Assembly (NCBI GenBank): GCA_024803745.1
Contig: JANJXV010000043.1
Coordinates: 7,755,518-7,819,517, forward strand
DNA from: Megascapheus bottae
Taxonomy: Eukaryota; Chordata; Mammalia; Rodentia; Geomyidae
Length of the DNA stretch: 64,000 nucleotides
Direction: 5' to 3'
The position numbers and the translations under genes are program-made. The notes below the pieces were generated by a model that had not been told where the DNA came from, searched no databases, and worked only from the letters and a program-made list of their open reading frames with translations. This document shows positions 9,819 through 21,459 of the stretch, piece by piece. The stretch's first letter is position 1. Each line of letters starts with the position of its first letter.

Positions 9819-10761
9819 CTATCTCCTTGTGTCAGCTCCTTGTTTGAACAGCCTGATCAGGACACTTTTGAGGTCCCTGTTCCTCAGGCTGTAGATGAAG
9901 GGGTTCAGGAAAGGAGTGATCACTGTGTACATCACTGAGGACACAGCACTGCCCCTGGAAGAATGTGACACAGCTGATTCAACATAAACACCCAATGCTT
10001 TCCCAAAGAATAAACACACCACTGACAGGTGAGAGCCACAGGTGGAGAAGGCTTTGTACTTCCCTCCTGATGGTGGAATTCTCAGCACCGAAGAAATAAT
10101 TTCATAGTACGAGAGAAGGATTCCAAAGATTGTAGGAAATCCATAAATGATAGCAACAACATATTTGAAGACATCATTTAAGAGTGTGTCTCTACAGGAA
10201 AGATCCACAATTTGAGAAGGGTCACAGAAGAAATTTGGGATTTCCAATTCCTTGAAATCGGTCATCCTCAATGCCATCCACACGTGCAGCTGTCCTTCCA
10301 AGAAGCTGACAACAAGTGACAGCAGAACCAAGGAGACACAGAGATGAGGGTTTATGAGGAGAGGGTAATTCACGGGGTGACAGATGGCCATAAAGCGGTC
10401 ATAGGCCATCACAGTAAGAAGCATAACATCCATGCAGCAAAAAAAAGATGAAGAGGCACATCTGTGTGAGGCAGCCTACACAGGAGATGGCTCTGCTTTG
10501 ACTCTGCAGGTTCACTACCATCTTGGGCACGGTGGTGGAGATCAAGCAGATGTCATCTAAGGAGAGGATGGAGAGGAAGAACTACATGGGGGTGTGGAGG
10601 TGGGGGTCAGAGCTGACAGCCAGGATGATGAGCAGATTTCCCATCACAGTGATCAGGTACATGGACAGGAAGAGCCAAAAGAGCATGGATTGTAATTTTG
10701 GATCCTCTGAGATTCTCAGGAGAAGGAAATCTGTGTCATGGGTTAGATTTTGTGCTTCTTT
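9819..10761 (-). pseudogene. OR-1: family 7 (7E-like) olfactory receptor pseudogene
   Basis: This is a single-exon OR, a seven-helix odorant GPCR of sensory-neuron cilia, readable on the minus strand. Landmarks are NLT near the N-terminus, [14 protein letters not shown] (TM1), [21 protein letters not shown] (TM3/IL2), NFFCDPSQ (EL2), [13 protein letters not shown] (TM6) and [14 protein letters not shown] (TM7). It is broken three ways. The conserved Tyr of HTPMY is TAG (10582-10584). An A8/T8 run at 10439-10446 gives a +1 frameshift between LFIFF and CCMDVM. The codon aligned with the start, just before E-A-Q-NLT, is AAA (10759-10761). A splice-acceptor-like tract (TTTTTGTTTTTGAGCAG) lies just upstream of the coding exon on the minus strand. 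With OR-2 it forms a separate clade from OR-3 to OR-7. Family 7 is firm; the 7E-like label is inference. Confidence 0.93.
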
Positions 10762-10999
10762 ATCACCTGGACATCTGCTCAAAAACAAAAATGTCTTGAT
10801 ACAAAGGAAAACAAATATCCAGGTATTTTCAGCTCTAAATATTGGAAAATCAAGTATTTACAAGTTTGAACCATGTACCACCTATGAAGTACACTATTCT
10901 AGGGTTTGTGAATTGTGGCAATGATTTACTTCTAGAATTTGCTCACTCTGTGATGCCTATTCCTGTCTTTTGGGTACAAGTCTGCCCAGTGCCTCACAG
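10762..10999. other. 5' flank of OR-1
   Basis: The interval between the OR-1 coding exon and duplicated block A starts with the acceptor-like pyrimidine tract at about 10775-10795 (minus strand). I see no upstream exon or promoter that I can support. Confidence 0.4.
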
Positions 11000-11499
11000 C
11001 TCTGTTGGAAAGCCAAGAACGTAAAGGCTGGCTAGAGGAGGATCACCTGACACTACAGCCCAAACTTTTGTAGTGTGGGGGAGCAGGTTCCAGGGCAGCA
11101 GAAGGGATCTAAGAGTTTTACATGTTTATGATGCATGTCTCTCACTAGGGACCTATTTTTGGAGCCCGAACCCTACGCTAGGTTCTTGGAAGGCCATCCA
11201 CTGACAGGGTGGGAGAGTGGGATTTTATGTGTAGATTGAGATTTTGGGTTGTAAACTGGGCTGGAGGATTTCAGGAAGATTCCCCTGGGGGAAGGGCCAG
11301 CAGTAGTTCAAGCCCCTAGAACAATATTGAGTTAGGAGAACAAAGCATTTTCCCATCCATTAGTGCAGTGAATATTTTTATCCCACTGAAAAGAAAATCG
11401 ATTCCCATGGACAGTCACTCCTTATTCATCTCTATTTTTTCATCAGGCAGGCAGGAATCTACTTCTGATTCCTCTGGACTTGCCTCTTCTGGTATTATG

Positions 11500-11720
11500 G
11501 CATTTGTAGGGTAATGGGCAGGCCTGGAAAAGTGGTATTGAGTGAAATAAGTCAGGCTCAGAGAAACAAAAGGTATTTGTCCTTCTCTAAACCTTAGAAA
11601 TTAAATCTCAATTTTCAGGATCTATGAATACACATTGGGTCATGTGGATCAATGCACACACAAATTGAGTAAAGTGTGGCAGAAAAGGATTCTGATGGAA
11701 CAACTCCTCTCTATAGTTTA
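11500..11720 (+). mobile_element. Old L1 ORF2 C-terminal remnant
   Basis: GGCCTGGAAAAGTGGTATTG and AGTGAAATAAGTCAGGCTCAG resemble the ORF2 C-terminal segment usually read as LEK-ILSE-SQ followed by Q/R. It is too decayed to read as protein. The same remnant occurs at 59690-59890 and inverted near 20780-20940. Confidence 0.5.
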
Positions 11721-11772
11721 ACCACATGAATAGGAGGAAGCTAAAACAGCCTGCTCCTTAAAACTACACAGT

Positions 11773-11925
11773 GTTGCAGGGGTAGGTGGCTCACACTTCT
11801 AATCCTAACTATTCTAGAGGCTGAGGTCTGAGATTCACAGGTGGAAGCCAGTCTGTGGCAGAGAATTCTGAGAAACCCTTGTTTTCAATTAACTAGCAAA
11901 AAGCAGGAAGTTAGGAGGAGGCAAA
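11773..11925 (+). repeat. SINE left half in block A
   Basis: GGGGTAGGTGGCTCACACTT, TAATCCTAACTATTC and AGAGGCTGAGGTCTGAGATT form a B1-like left monomer. The counterpart lies at 59955-60110 (copy B) and reversed at about 20500-20640 (copy C), so this insertion predates all three copies. Confidence 0.75.
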
Positions 11926-12489
11926 ATGAAAGGACCTCCAGGAACTTAGGAAAGTGGTGTGAACCATTTATGTGCTGCTACATTTCGTGACCCACAAATG
12001 AGAATGGAAAAGCATAGTAGGTATAGAATTCTCCATTACATATACTGGGACTCCTAACTTTAAACCCTTACCTGCAAATTCACTGACAAAGAGCATCCTC
12101 ACCACCTGTGATGCCCAAACCATCCTAACTGTCTTCATGCTGCAGAGAAAACATTCCTTCACCACCCACTCTATTATTTAAGCTGCTTTCCTCTTCGGCC
12201 CCGGTAGACAGATCTGGGCACCCCAGATTCGGTGCCCAGCATAAGTTTAGCCTCTGTCCTCAGGAAAGAGATGAAGACACAGAAGGAGCAGGGATGGTGT
12301 TGAAGAGGAGACAGATATAGGACCAGTGTCCTGGAGACAGGAGAGGGACATGTCATCCTTGGCTTCTACATGGCCTTGAAGATTAATACCCACAGGTAAC
12401 AATTAACCAAATTGTGTGTATTAATAAGCCAAGTCTCTGGACATTTCCAACACACGGATGGCAGAATCATGAAAACAATACATGACATG

Positions 12490-12682
12490 CGTCCAGGAGT
12501 GTGGCCTAGAGTACTGTCCTCACCTATTATGCACAGAGCCCTACATTCGATTCCCTTGAAACTCATAAACAGAAAAAAACAGAAGTTGTGCTGTGACTCA
12601 AGTGGAAGAATAGTGTCACTGAGAAAAATGTGTTCAAGGACAATGCCCAGGCCCTGACTCAAGCCCCTGGACTGGCAAAAAC
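12490..12682 (+). repeat. Dimeric SINE in block A
   Basis: GTGTGGCCTAGAGTACTGTC, ATTATGCACAGAGCCCTAC and CATTCGATTCCC form the left monomer. TTGTGCTGTGACTCAAGTGG and CAAGGACAATGCCCAGGCCC form the right. Copies are at 60725-60918 and reversed at 19085-19272. Its A-rich tail was the landing site of the L1 in copies A and B. Confidence 0.85.
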
Positions 12683-12692
12683 AGAATAGGAT

Positions 12693-13849
12693 TTTTAAAA
12701 AATATTTTTATTGTATTTAATAAAAAGGTTACATGATATTTGCCAGATAGAAGGTGCATTAATTCACATACATTGATACCCTTCCATATGTCTTGGTCCC
12801 CATTGCCCTCTCCCCCAACCCCCCCATGGTTCCCCCCCTTCCCTGTTCAATTTCAAGTAACCAAATACAAATCTATCCAATATATCAGATGACAAAGTGA
12901 GATATTGTGACAATATGAGATAACAAAGGAACAGCAAAAGAGATGAAAGATAACATAGCATCTTAAGGACAGCAATCATTCGTTATATGGCTTTTGTTTC
13001 AATATCCTAGAGGTCCATTCAATTAGCTTCATACTATATGGCCTTATGTATCAAGTTTTTGCTCTATTGCAAATCTTTGCTATTACAGCCCAAGGTTTCT
13101 ACTGGTTATGATGAATGAGGGAAACCATTGAGCCTAAGTTCTTTGAGTCTGGCTTACTTCGCTTAATATGATTTTTTCTAACTCTTTCCATTTCCTAACA
13201 AATGGGGCGATGTAGTTTTTTCTGACAGCAGCATGGAATTCCATTGTGTACAAATACCACTTCTTGTGGATCCATTCATCAACTGTAGGACATCAAGGTT
13301 GGTCCCATATCTTTGCTATGCTGAATAAAGCTGCAATGAACATTGATGTGCTAGTGGATTTAGTGTGCCCTAGTTTCTGGATGGTTGGGTAAAGGCCAAG
13401 TAGTGGAATTGCTGGGTCATAGAGACAAGGATGCCCACTCTCTCCACTCCTCTTTAACATAGCATTAGAATTCCTAGCCCATGTAACAAGGAAAGAAGCA
13501 AGCATAAAGGGGATCCAAATAGGGAAAGAGGAAGTAAAAGGATCCCTCATTGCAGATGACATGATTCTCTATTTAAAGAATCCTATAGACTCTACTCCCA
13601 AGCTCCTTGAGCTGATTCAAAACTTTGGAAAGGTAGCAGGCTATAAAATTAACCCTCAAAAATCAACTGCCTTCCTCTGCGCCAACAGTGAGAGGAACGA
13701 GGCAACAATCAGGTAAGCAACTTCTTTTGCAATAGCCTCAAAGAAAATAAAGTACCTAGGAATTAGCTTAACTAAGAATGTAAAGGACCTTTTTGATGAA
13801 AACTTTAAAACCCTGAAAAAGGAAATTAAAGCAGAACTAAGAATAGGAT
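12693..13849 (-). mobile_element. 5'-inverted L1 in block A, internally deleted
   Basis: Target-site duplication AGAATAGGAT lies at 12683-12692 and 13850-13859. From 12693 to about 13420 the element is L1 3' UTR and ORF2 C-terminus on the minus strand (DPAIPLLGLYPT, MFIAALFSIAKIWDQP). At about 13424 it switches to plus-strand ORF2 ([47 protein letters not shown]). It is the same insertion as 60929-63572, but a deletion has removed the inversion junction. It also keeps an ORF2 C-terminal stretch that copy B lost. Confidence 0.9.
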
Positions 13850-14459
13850 TTAAGGAGTTGTGCACTGGTTTCTTCATTACCATATTAATATTAATTTGTT
13901 GTACCAAGAGGTTACAGTTCAACATATCAGTTTGTGAGTACAATGTATTTTGGTTGTTGACACCCTTTCTGTCTCCCCAACTGTCCCAACTTCAACAATA
14001 TGTTCAATATTCTATTCTTTAAAAAAGATAAACTATTGTATTACATTAAAGTAATTGTCCAAGGAGTTTCCACTCAATAAAACAGTTGATGAACACAATG
14101 CATCTTGATCCTTATCAACACTTTCATTCTGCTTCATTCTACCCAAACTCCCCTCCCTTAAATTGTCTTCATTTTGAAGGGTATGTATAAAATCTTTAAT
14201 AGCATTTCTCCCCTTCTGTCTTCATTCTTCTATCATCCTTTGTCCTACCCTCTACATTTCCATTACCCCATTTTCTGATGCTCAGAAACATAATGATAAA
14301 TTCTTCATTTTGTAGAAATAAATAGGGGGTTTTATTAAGACATATGTCACTGTCCTTCTACTATAATATGAATATGTGCTCTCAAGTTTGACATTAATAT
14401 GGGGGAGAAGTCAAAGCTTTGTGTTGTATGATTTCTCCCAATAAAATGGAAAGAAGCAG

Positions 14460-14625
14460 ATGGGTCATTAAAAAGTTAGGAGCGAGGAGAGAGTGAAGGC
14501 ACAAGTAGGGGAAGGTGACATTTTTGGAGAAGTGACATTGATGGAGATATATTATATTGAAAAACTGCTTTGGTAACTGTCAAATCCTTAGTACAACTAC
14601 TTAAAATAATAATAATAATAGGGAT
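14460..14625 (+). mobile_element. L1-like 3' end with AAT-rich tail
   Basis: A purine-rich stretch with AGTAGGGGAAGGTGACA leads to CCTTAGTACAACTACTTAAA and then an (AAT)n tail near 14605-14620. The same ending appears near 32710, 39905, 45565, 51850 and on the minus strand near 16705-16820. I infer an older L1 3' UTR family. Confidence 0.55.
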
Positions 14626-15935
14626 AAAAGAACTTGTCAATGGCAGAAGATGGCAGATGTTCAGTATGAGTCTTTCTGTGCTCTCTCCAAGATACCAGTT
14701 CTAGAATCATAGGGGAAAGTTCACACCCAAAGATCAACATTAAGTAAGCTTTAGCACCACAGCGATCTCAGACAGAGTGGAAAAATGCAGAAAACTGAAG
14801 CAAGACGACAGTGTGGAGCGCCGCCAGCCGCTCAGAGCCACCACAGAGACAAAGCCTTTCTCCTGAACCTGAGCACACAGATCTTCTTGGCAGCACAGAC
14901 CAGTGCCAGACAGAGCCAGACAGAGCCTGCGCAAGCCCAGAGCCATCACCTAGCCATGTCGTGGAACTGCCAGCTTCACGGAACCAGTGAGAAGCATAGA
15001 AAATATCTATATATTTTCTATAAACTTATGTTGGCCATTTGTATTTTTATATTTGTATTCATTTGTATGTTTATACTTGCATTTCCTTAACTTGCCTTTC
15101 TGCTTCTATCTGCTTGCTAAAACCCTGAGAAATGCAACTGCTGTCCTTGTGGCTAATCTACAACCACCCATTTGTCCTTGGTTCCCAGACTGAGCTACAC
15201 TATAGTAAGGAGTATACACATTCCAAGCCAGAGCTAGAGATAGTAGCCATCTGGTACCTACAAGTTCAGACTTCCGAGGGCCAGCAAACTAGGACAAATG
15301 TCAACCAATCACAAGTCCGTTACCATGGAGATCCCCCTAGACTCATATCTGGCATAAAACCATCCTCTTTAAATGACAGCCAGCTAGACTGACCAATGAT
15401 TAGCCACGATCCCTTTCTTGCTTTGTATTGCACCAATCATTTAATGGAATTATAGTATAAATTTCCCGCGTGGCGTATTGATTTGTTGCTATTACTTACT
15501 GGGGCCTTCCCCAACCAAAAAATGTATAAAAGGGGCTGTAATCTTGTGCTCAGGACCTCTGGTCTGCACTCGACTATCAGTGCGCAGAGACCCGTGCGCG
15601 AACTCGTCAATAAACGACTCATTGCAATTTGCATTGACCTTTGGTCTCTGGCTATGGTGGGAGGCTTCATGTTTTCTGGGCACAATACCAGAAAATCCAT
15701 CAATTATTGAGTAACTCCATAGAAAGACATTGGGAAGGGATACTCTTCTCCACCAGCCTAGATTAGCGCCATCGTGACTGCTGGCAAAGACCCAGCCAAA
15801 ACAACTGTAGTCTGAGAAGTGGTGCTGGCAGAGTCATCATTCAAAAGGGCAAATATATTCCCAGAGGCAGCTTGGCTGGGTGTCTGTTCCAGGCGCTATG
15901 GGAAGTCCCGGGCGTGGCCGTTGTCCTGGTAAACA
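14480..15935 (+). repeat. Large inverted repeat, left arm (interrupted by a solo LTR)
   Basis: The reverse complement of 16115-16820 aligns to this arm in order. Landmarks are GATATATTATATT, GGGATAAAAGAACTTGTC, GCAGAA-ATGGC, CTTTCTCCTGAACCTGAGCA, CTGCGCAAG and CATTGGGAAGG, then AAAACAACTG, CAGAGGCAGCTT and CCTGGTAAA. An LTR of about 0.7 kb splits this arm only. The GC-rich, ATGGC-containing start after an L1-like 3' end suggests, without proof, that the arms derive from an L1 5' UTR. Confidence 0.85.
14988..15686 (+). mobile_element. Solo LTR of an endogenous retrovirus (probably class I)
   Basis: The LTR begins with TG after ACCAG (14983-14987) and is followed by the same ACCAG (15687-15691), a 5-base target duplication. 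The opposite inverted-repeat arm has a single ACCAG at the matching place, an empty site. Signals in order are a CCAAT motif near 15431, a TATAAAAG box at 15525-15532 and a polyadenylation signal AATAAA at 15609-15614 followed by a short U5. The 3' end reads CACAAT and not the canonical CA. No internal retroviral genes are present. The class is inferred from the signal layout alone. Confidence 0.7.
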
Positions 15936-16114
15936 AAGCCCCTCATGAAGCCACTGTTTTGTTTTTTATTTCCTGCCCAATCAACAAACTGATCAGAAAA
16001 CCCGCAAAGCCAAATTGCAAGAGAAAAGACTTTTTGAAGGATTTTGATCCCAAATTTAGTGGAGATACAAGTGTCCTATCCTGTGCCCCACAAAAAGACA
16101 AACTGAAGATTAAC
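15936..16114. other. Spacer of the inverted repeat
   Basis: About 180 bases have no counterpart in either arm. The stretch is A/T-rich with a T run near 16110, and no gene is visible. Confidence 0.6.
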
Positions 16115-16820
16115 ATTTTTTTTATTTACCAGGAGTGCGGCCAAACCCAGGGGGAGGAACTTCCGCTAGCATCGGGGCCTGGTGACCGGCTAAGCTGCCT
16201 CTGGGAAAACCTTTGCCCTTTTGAATATGGCACTGCCAGCACCACTTCTCAGGCTCCAGTTGTTTTGGTCGGGTCTTTACTAGCAGTCAAGATGGTGCAG
16301 CTTTCAGCTGGTGGGGGATGGGATTCCTTCCCAATGCCGTTCCACGGAGGTATTCACAATTTGATGTGTTTTCTGGTTTCATGCAGCTGACACGTCCGCG
16401 ACACGCTGGGTGACCCTTTGGCCTTGCGCAGGCTTGGTCTGGCTCTTTCTGGAGCCGGCAGGTCTGAGCTGCCGAGAAGCGCTGTCTGCTCAGGTTCAGG
16501 AGAAAGGTTTTGTCTTCACAGTGGCTCCAAGCAGCTGGCTGTGCTCCATGCTGTCTTCTTGTGCCGGTTTTCTGCCTTTTTCTCTCCGACTTAGATCTCT
16601 GTGGTGCGAAAGCTAACTTAGGATCGATCTTGCGGTATGAACTTTCCCCTGAACCGCCGCCATATTCTGCCAACGACAAGTTCTTTTATCCCTATTATTA
16701 TTATTTTTAAGTAGCTGTACCAAAGCAGTTTTGAATATAATATATCTCGAGCAAAGTCACTCCTCCCATATTATCACCTTCCCCTACTCACCCCTTCACT
16801 CACTCTTCATAATTTTGTGG
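16115..16820 (-). repeat. Large inverted repeat, right arm (uninterrupted)
   Basis: It is the reverse complement of the left arm without the LTR, running from CCTGGTAAATAAA out to the L1-like 3' end. It contains CGCAAGATCGATCC and other CpG-containing stretches, unusual among the otherwise CpG-poor surroundings. Apparent ORFs in either direction are short and not shared between the arms. Confidence 0.85.
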
Positions 16821-18295
16821 GATATACATTGGATGCGTGCCTGCATTCTCCCCATCTTCTTCTCCTCATCTATCCCTAGACACCACCCAAACCCTGTCAC
16901 TACCCACTGCCTGATGTTAATTTCTCTGAACCTAGATTTTGCCTTTCTATCGAATTACACCATTTGAGATCTTCTTGAATCTTCCATATATCAGTGAATA
17001 CATTTGTGTACAAGATCCTACCACCTGATGTATTTACTAAGGAGTTTGTGAGCTAAATGTACCTTCCACATTCAAGGGAAAAGCATGGATCCTGTATCTC
17101 TTTGAGTCTAACTTACTTCCTTTAACATAATTTTTTTCCAGGACTTTCCAGTTCTTTCCCAGTGATAAAATACTATCCTCACCAATTTTACTATGTCTAG
17201 ATATGACATTTCTTGGCTCCATTGACCCAATGAGGGTGCTCTGGGCTGATTCCGTCCATGTCTGATAAACTACCAACAGCAGAATCCTCACATCCTTCAT
17301 ATAGTTTGTTTTTCTCTCTTCCATGGTGCTGTCCTCCCATATGGCTCCCCAGTTCCTCATTGTAATGGGAAATCTGTGCCCCTAAGAATCCTCACATCTG
17401 TAGGGCCTCTGTACTCTTGTTGCTTTAAGTTTCTGATCCTCAGGATCATTCCACGGGGTGCAAGTTCACTGCATTCCCCATACATATGCTATAGTGAATC
17501 CTGGGACTCTTCTACATCATACGGGACCATCCTAATCCATTGAAGAAATGTCGCATGGGGACCCAGCTGGGCTGGGGCTATTGCACTGCAGGGATGAAGG
17601 GCTTGAACTTTGAATGTTCGGTAGAATTGGAGACACAAGCTCAGAGCTGATGATTAGTTAGATTTTTGGTGTGTTTGGTCCAAGTCTCTGAGGACATACT
17701 GTTGTTAACAGATGAAGAGGAGAAAGGAGAACTCAAGCCTGCTTCTTAGTGAAGAAAGAATATTTACAGAAGGGAATTGTCCTCCTCCTTTAGGAAGAAT
17801 GAACTTCCATCATTTGTGAAGAATTAAATTTCGAGGACAAAATTCAAATGAAGTCAAGCCAGACCCAGAGATGCTAAGGATGCACATTTTCTCTCATATG
17901 TGGTAGTTAGATCTAATTTATAATTATACAATTATGTTCATGTGGGGGAATTTGCAAAGGTACACAATTTATACCCTAAAGTGTGCTATGTTCAGGGAGG
18001 GAGTTTAAATGGTGTCATTCCTTAGAAAACTCACTCTCAGTCCATAAGAATGAATGCCAGGAAGCTGGAAATTCTTGAAGGCTTAGAGCAATGAAATTTA
18101 TAAAACTAATGTGAGGAAAATAGAGAAATTGATGTCTAGAGATGAAGATGTCAAACACGTTTCATAGTTATGTTCTCGAGACAAAGGAAAACCAATGTAT
18201 TAACAGAAATATAATATGTTTAGGATAGAGTTTAAATGGTGTAATTCATTAGAACTCCCAAAATACCGGCCAACAAAATGATTATCAGAAAATAG
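16821..18295. other. Non-coding interval with an old L1 remnant
   Basis: Around 17090-17160 the plus strand reads TTTGAGTCTAACTTACTTCC and AACATAATTTTTTTCCAGGA. This is the antisense of the L1 ORF2 C-terminal region (compare 61380-61430). The rest has no recognisable repeat or gene. Confidence 0.5.
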
Positions 18296-18655
18296 TGTAC
18301 TGGATATAGTATGACGCTAAATGAAAGGGCCTCTAGGATGTAGAAACAAAAGCCATATAATGAGTGATTGTTGTCCTTAATGTACTATGTTATCTCTCAT
18401 CTCTTGCTGTCCCTTGGTTATCTCATATTGTTACAGTGTCTCACTTTGTTATCTGATATATTGAATATATTTGTATTTGGTCATTTGAAATTGTATAGGG
18501 AAGGGAGGAAAACAAGATGAGGAGTGGGGGTAGGGAGAGGGAAATGGGCACCAAGACATGAGAAAGGGTATCAATGTGTGTGAATTAATGCACCTTCTAT
18601 CTGGTGAATATAACGTAACCCTTCCATTAATTACAATTAAAATATGAAAAAAGAA
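18296..18655 (+). mobile_element. L1 3' UTR insertion
   Basis: Sense L1 3' UTR: CCATATAATGAGTGATTGTT, CTTTGTTATCTGATATATTG, a G-rich stretch near 18520-18545, ATGCACCTTCTATCTGGTGA, then an A-rich end. Flanks AAAATAGTGTACTGGA (before) and AAAATAACATACTGGA (after) look like a slightly diverged target duplication. Confidence 0.85.
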
Positions 18656-19084
18656 AATAACATACTGGAAATGTAGAGGATAAGACAGAGGATAGTATAC
18701 TGAAGTGAGAAGGGGGGAAATATTATTAAAAATTCCATACATACCCTACAAAATTAAGACAATTGAAGGGAGGGTAGTTTGGGTAGAATGAAGTAGAATA
18801 AAACTGGTGATATGGAGCAAGATACACTGTGTTCACCAACTGCTCTATTGAGTGTCAACTCCTTGGTACAAATACATTAATGTAGTTCAAATATTTATTT
18901 TAAAAATAGAATATTGAAGATATTATTGAGGTTGGGAGAGTTGCTGAAACAGAAAGGGTGTAAACAACCAAAATTCATTTTTCTCACAAACTGATATGTT
19001 GAAATGTAACATCTTGGTACAACAAATTAATAATAATCATGACAATAAAGAAACCAGTGCACAACTACTTAAAAACTTTTCTTT

Positions 19085-19272
19085 TTTTGTCAGTCTGTGT
19101 GCTAGGACTCAGGGCCTGGGCATTGTCCTTGGACATATTTTGCTCAAGGCTGGTGCTCTGCCACTTGAGTCACAGCACCACTTCTGGATTTTTCTCTGTA
19201 CATGATGCCAGGGAATCGAACATAGAGCTCTGTGCATGCTAGGTGAGCACGCTCCCCTAGGCCACACTCTCG
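19085..19272 (-). repeat. Dimeric SINE in block C
   Basis: Orthologous by position to the SINEs at 12490-12682 and 60725-60918. The minus strand gives the ID-like left half ending near 19270 and the right half ending in the A tail near 19085. Confidence 0.85.
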
Positions 19273-19789
19273 GCCATCAGTCATGGAAATTTTTATGATT
19301 CTGTTATCCTTGTGTTTGAAATGTCCAGAGACTTGGCTTGTTAATACACACAGGTTGGTTAATTGTGACCTGTGGGTATTAATCCTCCAAGGCCATATAC
19401 AAGTCAAGGATGAGCCTTCCCTCCCCTGTCTCCAGGACACTGGCCCTATATCTGTCTCCTCATCACCACCATCTGCTCCTTCTGTGTCTTCATCTCTTTC
19501 CTGAGGACAGAGGCTGGATATGTGCTGGGCACCAGATCTGGGGTCCTCAGATCTGTCTACCTGGGCCATAGCTGAAGAGAGAAGCAGCTTAAGCAACTGA
19601 GTGGGGCAGGTTGGGTGGTAAAGGACTTGGAGACGAAATGTATGTCCTCAGTGAATTTTCAGGTAGGGGTTGAAGGTTAGGGGTACCAGTGTATGTAATG
19701 GAGAATTATTTACCTACTGTGCTTTTCATTCTCATTTGTGGCTCACCAAATGTAGCAGGATATAAATGGTTCAAACCAGTTCCTGAAGT

Positions 19790-19880
19790 TCTCCTAAAGG
19801 TTGTCTGAAAGGGGGAGGGGGAGGAGGAAGAAGAGGAGAAGAAGGAGAAATAGGAAGAGGAGGAGAAAGGAGGAGAATGA
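19790..19880 (+). repeat. Purine-rich (GGA/GAA)n tract
   Basis: An imperfect GGAGGA/GAAGAA run is present in copy C but has no counterpart in copies A or B at the matching place. Confidence 0.8.
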
Positions 19881-20009
19881 GTAGGAAGATTGTGATGATG
19901 GAGAAAATGACAAGAGGACATTACATCAATGAAACTTTTGGCAGAATGCCCTGTGTCCTTCTCAGAGCCCTGGATTTTAGGTCATTCTTTCTCATTTCAT
20001 ATCATTCAC

Positions 20010-20150
20010 CTTCTGTAATGTGTGTGCATGTGTGTGTGTTCACGCACACACACACACGCACACACACGTGGGTTCTGTGGCTTGAACTGAGGGCATGTGT
20101 GCAGTCCCTGAGGTTTTTGCTCAAAGCTACAGCTCCACTTCCTGCTTTTA
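20010..20150 (-). repeat. CA/TG tract and SINE remnant
   Basis: Mixed TG then CA repeats at 20020-20068 are followed by an antisense SINE right half (CTCAAAGCTACAGCTCCACT). Confidence 0.6.
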
Positions 20151-20480
20151 TTCCTTCCTTTTTAATTGTAATTTATAGAAAAGTTACCGTTATATTTGCC
20201 AGATAGAAAGTGCATTATTTCCCAAACATTGATACCCTTCATCATGTTTTTGTGCCCTTTTGCCTCTCCCTACCCACTCTCTTCATCTTGTTTTCCCCCT
20301 TCCCTATCCAATTTCAAATAAACAAATAAATGTACATGCAATATAACAGATAAGAAGGTAAGATAATGTAACAATATGAAAATAACCAAGGGACAATAAA
20401 AGAGATGAGAAATAACCTAGGACACTAAGAACAACAATTACACATCATATGCTCTTGTTTCCATATCCTGGAGGTTTCTC
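20150..20480 (-). mobile_element. L1 3' UTR insertion, antisense
   Basis: The minus strand reads the L1 3' UTR: poly-A at 20160, then TTTGCCAGATAGAAAGTGCA as its antisense, the pyrimidine-rich tract near 20270-20310 and the GCTCTTGTTTCCATATCCTG end. It is specific to copy C. Confidence 0.85.
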
Positions 20481-21459
20481 ATTTAGCCTCTAGCTCCTAA
20501 CATCCTGATTTTTGCTAGTTAATTCAAAACAAGATATTCTCAGAATTCCCTGCCCCAGACTGGCTTCCACCTGTGAATCTCAGACCTCAGCCTCTGGAGT
20601 AGTGAGGCTTAGAAGTCTGAGCCACCTGCCCTTGGAACACTGTATATTTTTAAGGAGCAGGCTGTTTCAGCTTCCTCCTATTCATGTGGTTAAACCATAC
20701 CTTACTTGAGGAGAGTTGTTCCATCAGAACCCTTTCCTGCCACACTTTCCTCAATTTGTGTGTGCATTGATACACATTACTCTATGTGTATTCATATATT
20801 GTGATAATTGAGATTTAATTTTTATGTTTTATGGAAGGATACATGTCCTTTGTTTCTCTGAACCTGACTTATTTCACTCAATATCACATTTCCAGGCTCA
20901 CTCATTTCCCTACAAACGCCATAATACAAGAAAAGGAAAGTCGAGAGGAACCAGAAGTAGATTTTTGCCTGCATGCTGTCACAGTGGAGATAAATAAGGA
21001 GTGACTGTTCATGGGACTGGATTTTCTTTTCAGTGCGATAAAAATATTCACTGCACTAATGGATGGGAAACTGCTTTGTTCTCCTAACTCAATATTGCTC
21101 TAGTGGCTTGACCTAATGCTGGCCCTTCCCCCAGGGGAATCTTCCTGAAATCCTCCAGCCCAGAATCTCAATCTACACATGAAAGCCCACTCTCCAGCCC
21201 TCTCAATGGATGGGCTTCCTAGAGCCTAGGGCGGTGCACTGGCTCCAAAAGTAGGCTCCTAGACAGAGTCATGCATCATAAATGTGTAAATTCTTGGATC
21301 TCTCCTGCTGCGCTGGAACCTGTTACCCCACACTACATTACAAGGATGGGCTGTACTGTCAGGTGACCTTGCTCTAGCCAGCCTTTATCTTCTTGGCTTT
21401 CCAACACAACTGCGTGTCACTGGGGCACATATGGAGACAAAAGCCTGAGGAACAAGGTA

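Larger units (their letters stand above)
11000..14290 (+). repeat. Duplicated block, copy A
   Basis: From 11388 onward it matches copy B (59572-64000) in direct orientation. Over 11000-14290 it matches copy C (21425 down to about 18290) in inverted orientation. Shared landmarks are TGGAAAGCCAAGAA near 11010 (reverse near 21400), CAGTCACTCCTTAT near 11414, 59598 and reversed near 21000, and TTGTTGTACCAAG near 13895, 63635 and reversed near 19015. The block contains two SINEs and a 5'-inverted L1. The L1 is shared with B and absent from C. There is no coding gene. It may mark the boundary of an ancient OR-containing segmental duplication. Confidence 0.9.
18290..21425 (-). repeat. Duplicated block, copy C (inverted, lacks the block L1)
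   Basis: The reverse complement aligns with copy A from 11000 (at 21425) to about 14290 (at about 18290). At 19060-19095 the sequence corresponding to the L1 site runs straight from the SINE A tail into AAGTAGTTGTGCAC-type sequence, with no L1 and no duplicated target. Copy C carries its own later insertions: L1 3' UTRs at 18296-18655 and 20150-20480. Its outer end abuts the 3' flank of OR-2, whereas in copy A the equivalent end abuts the 5' flank of OR-1. Confidence 0.88.

Noticed and set aside
9262..9847. An active ABC transporter gene
   Set aside because: Only the last ~65 codons exist, followed by a polyadenylation signal and A tail, and the H-loop residue is changed; a retrocopy explains all of this.
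15872..16390. 172-codon open frame across the inverted-repeat spacer
   Set aside because: It runs from one arm through the spacer into the other, has no recognisable domain and no conservation between the arms; probably chance.
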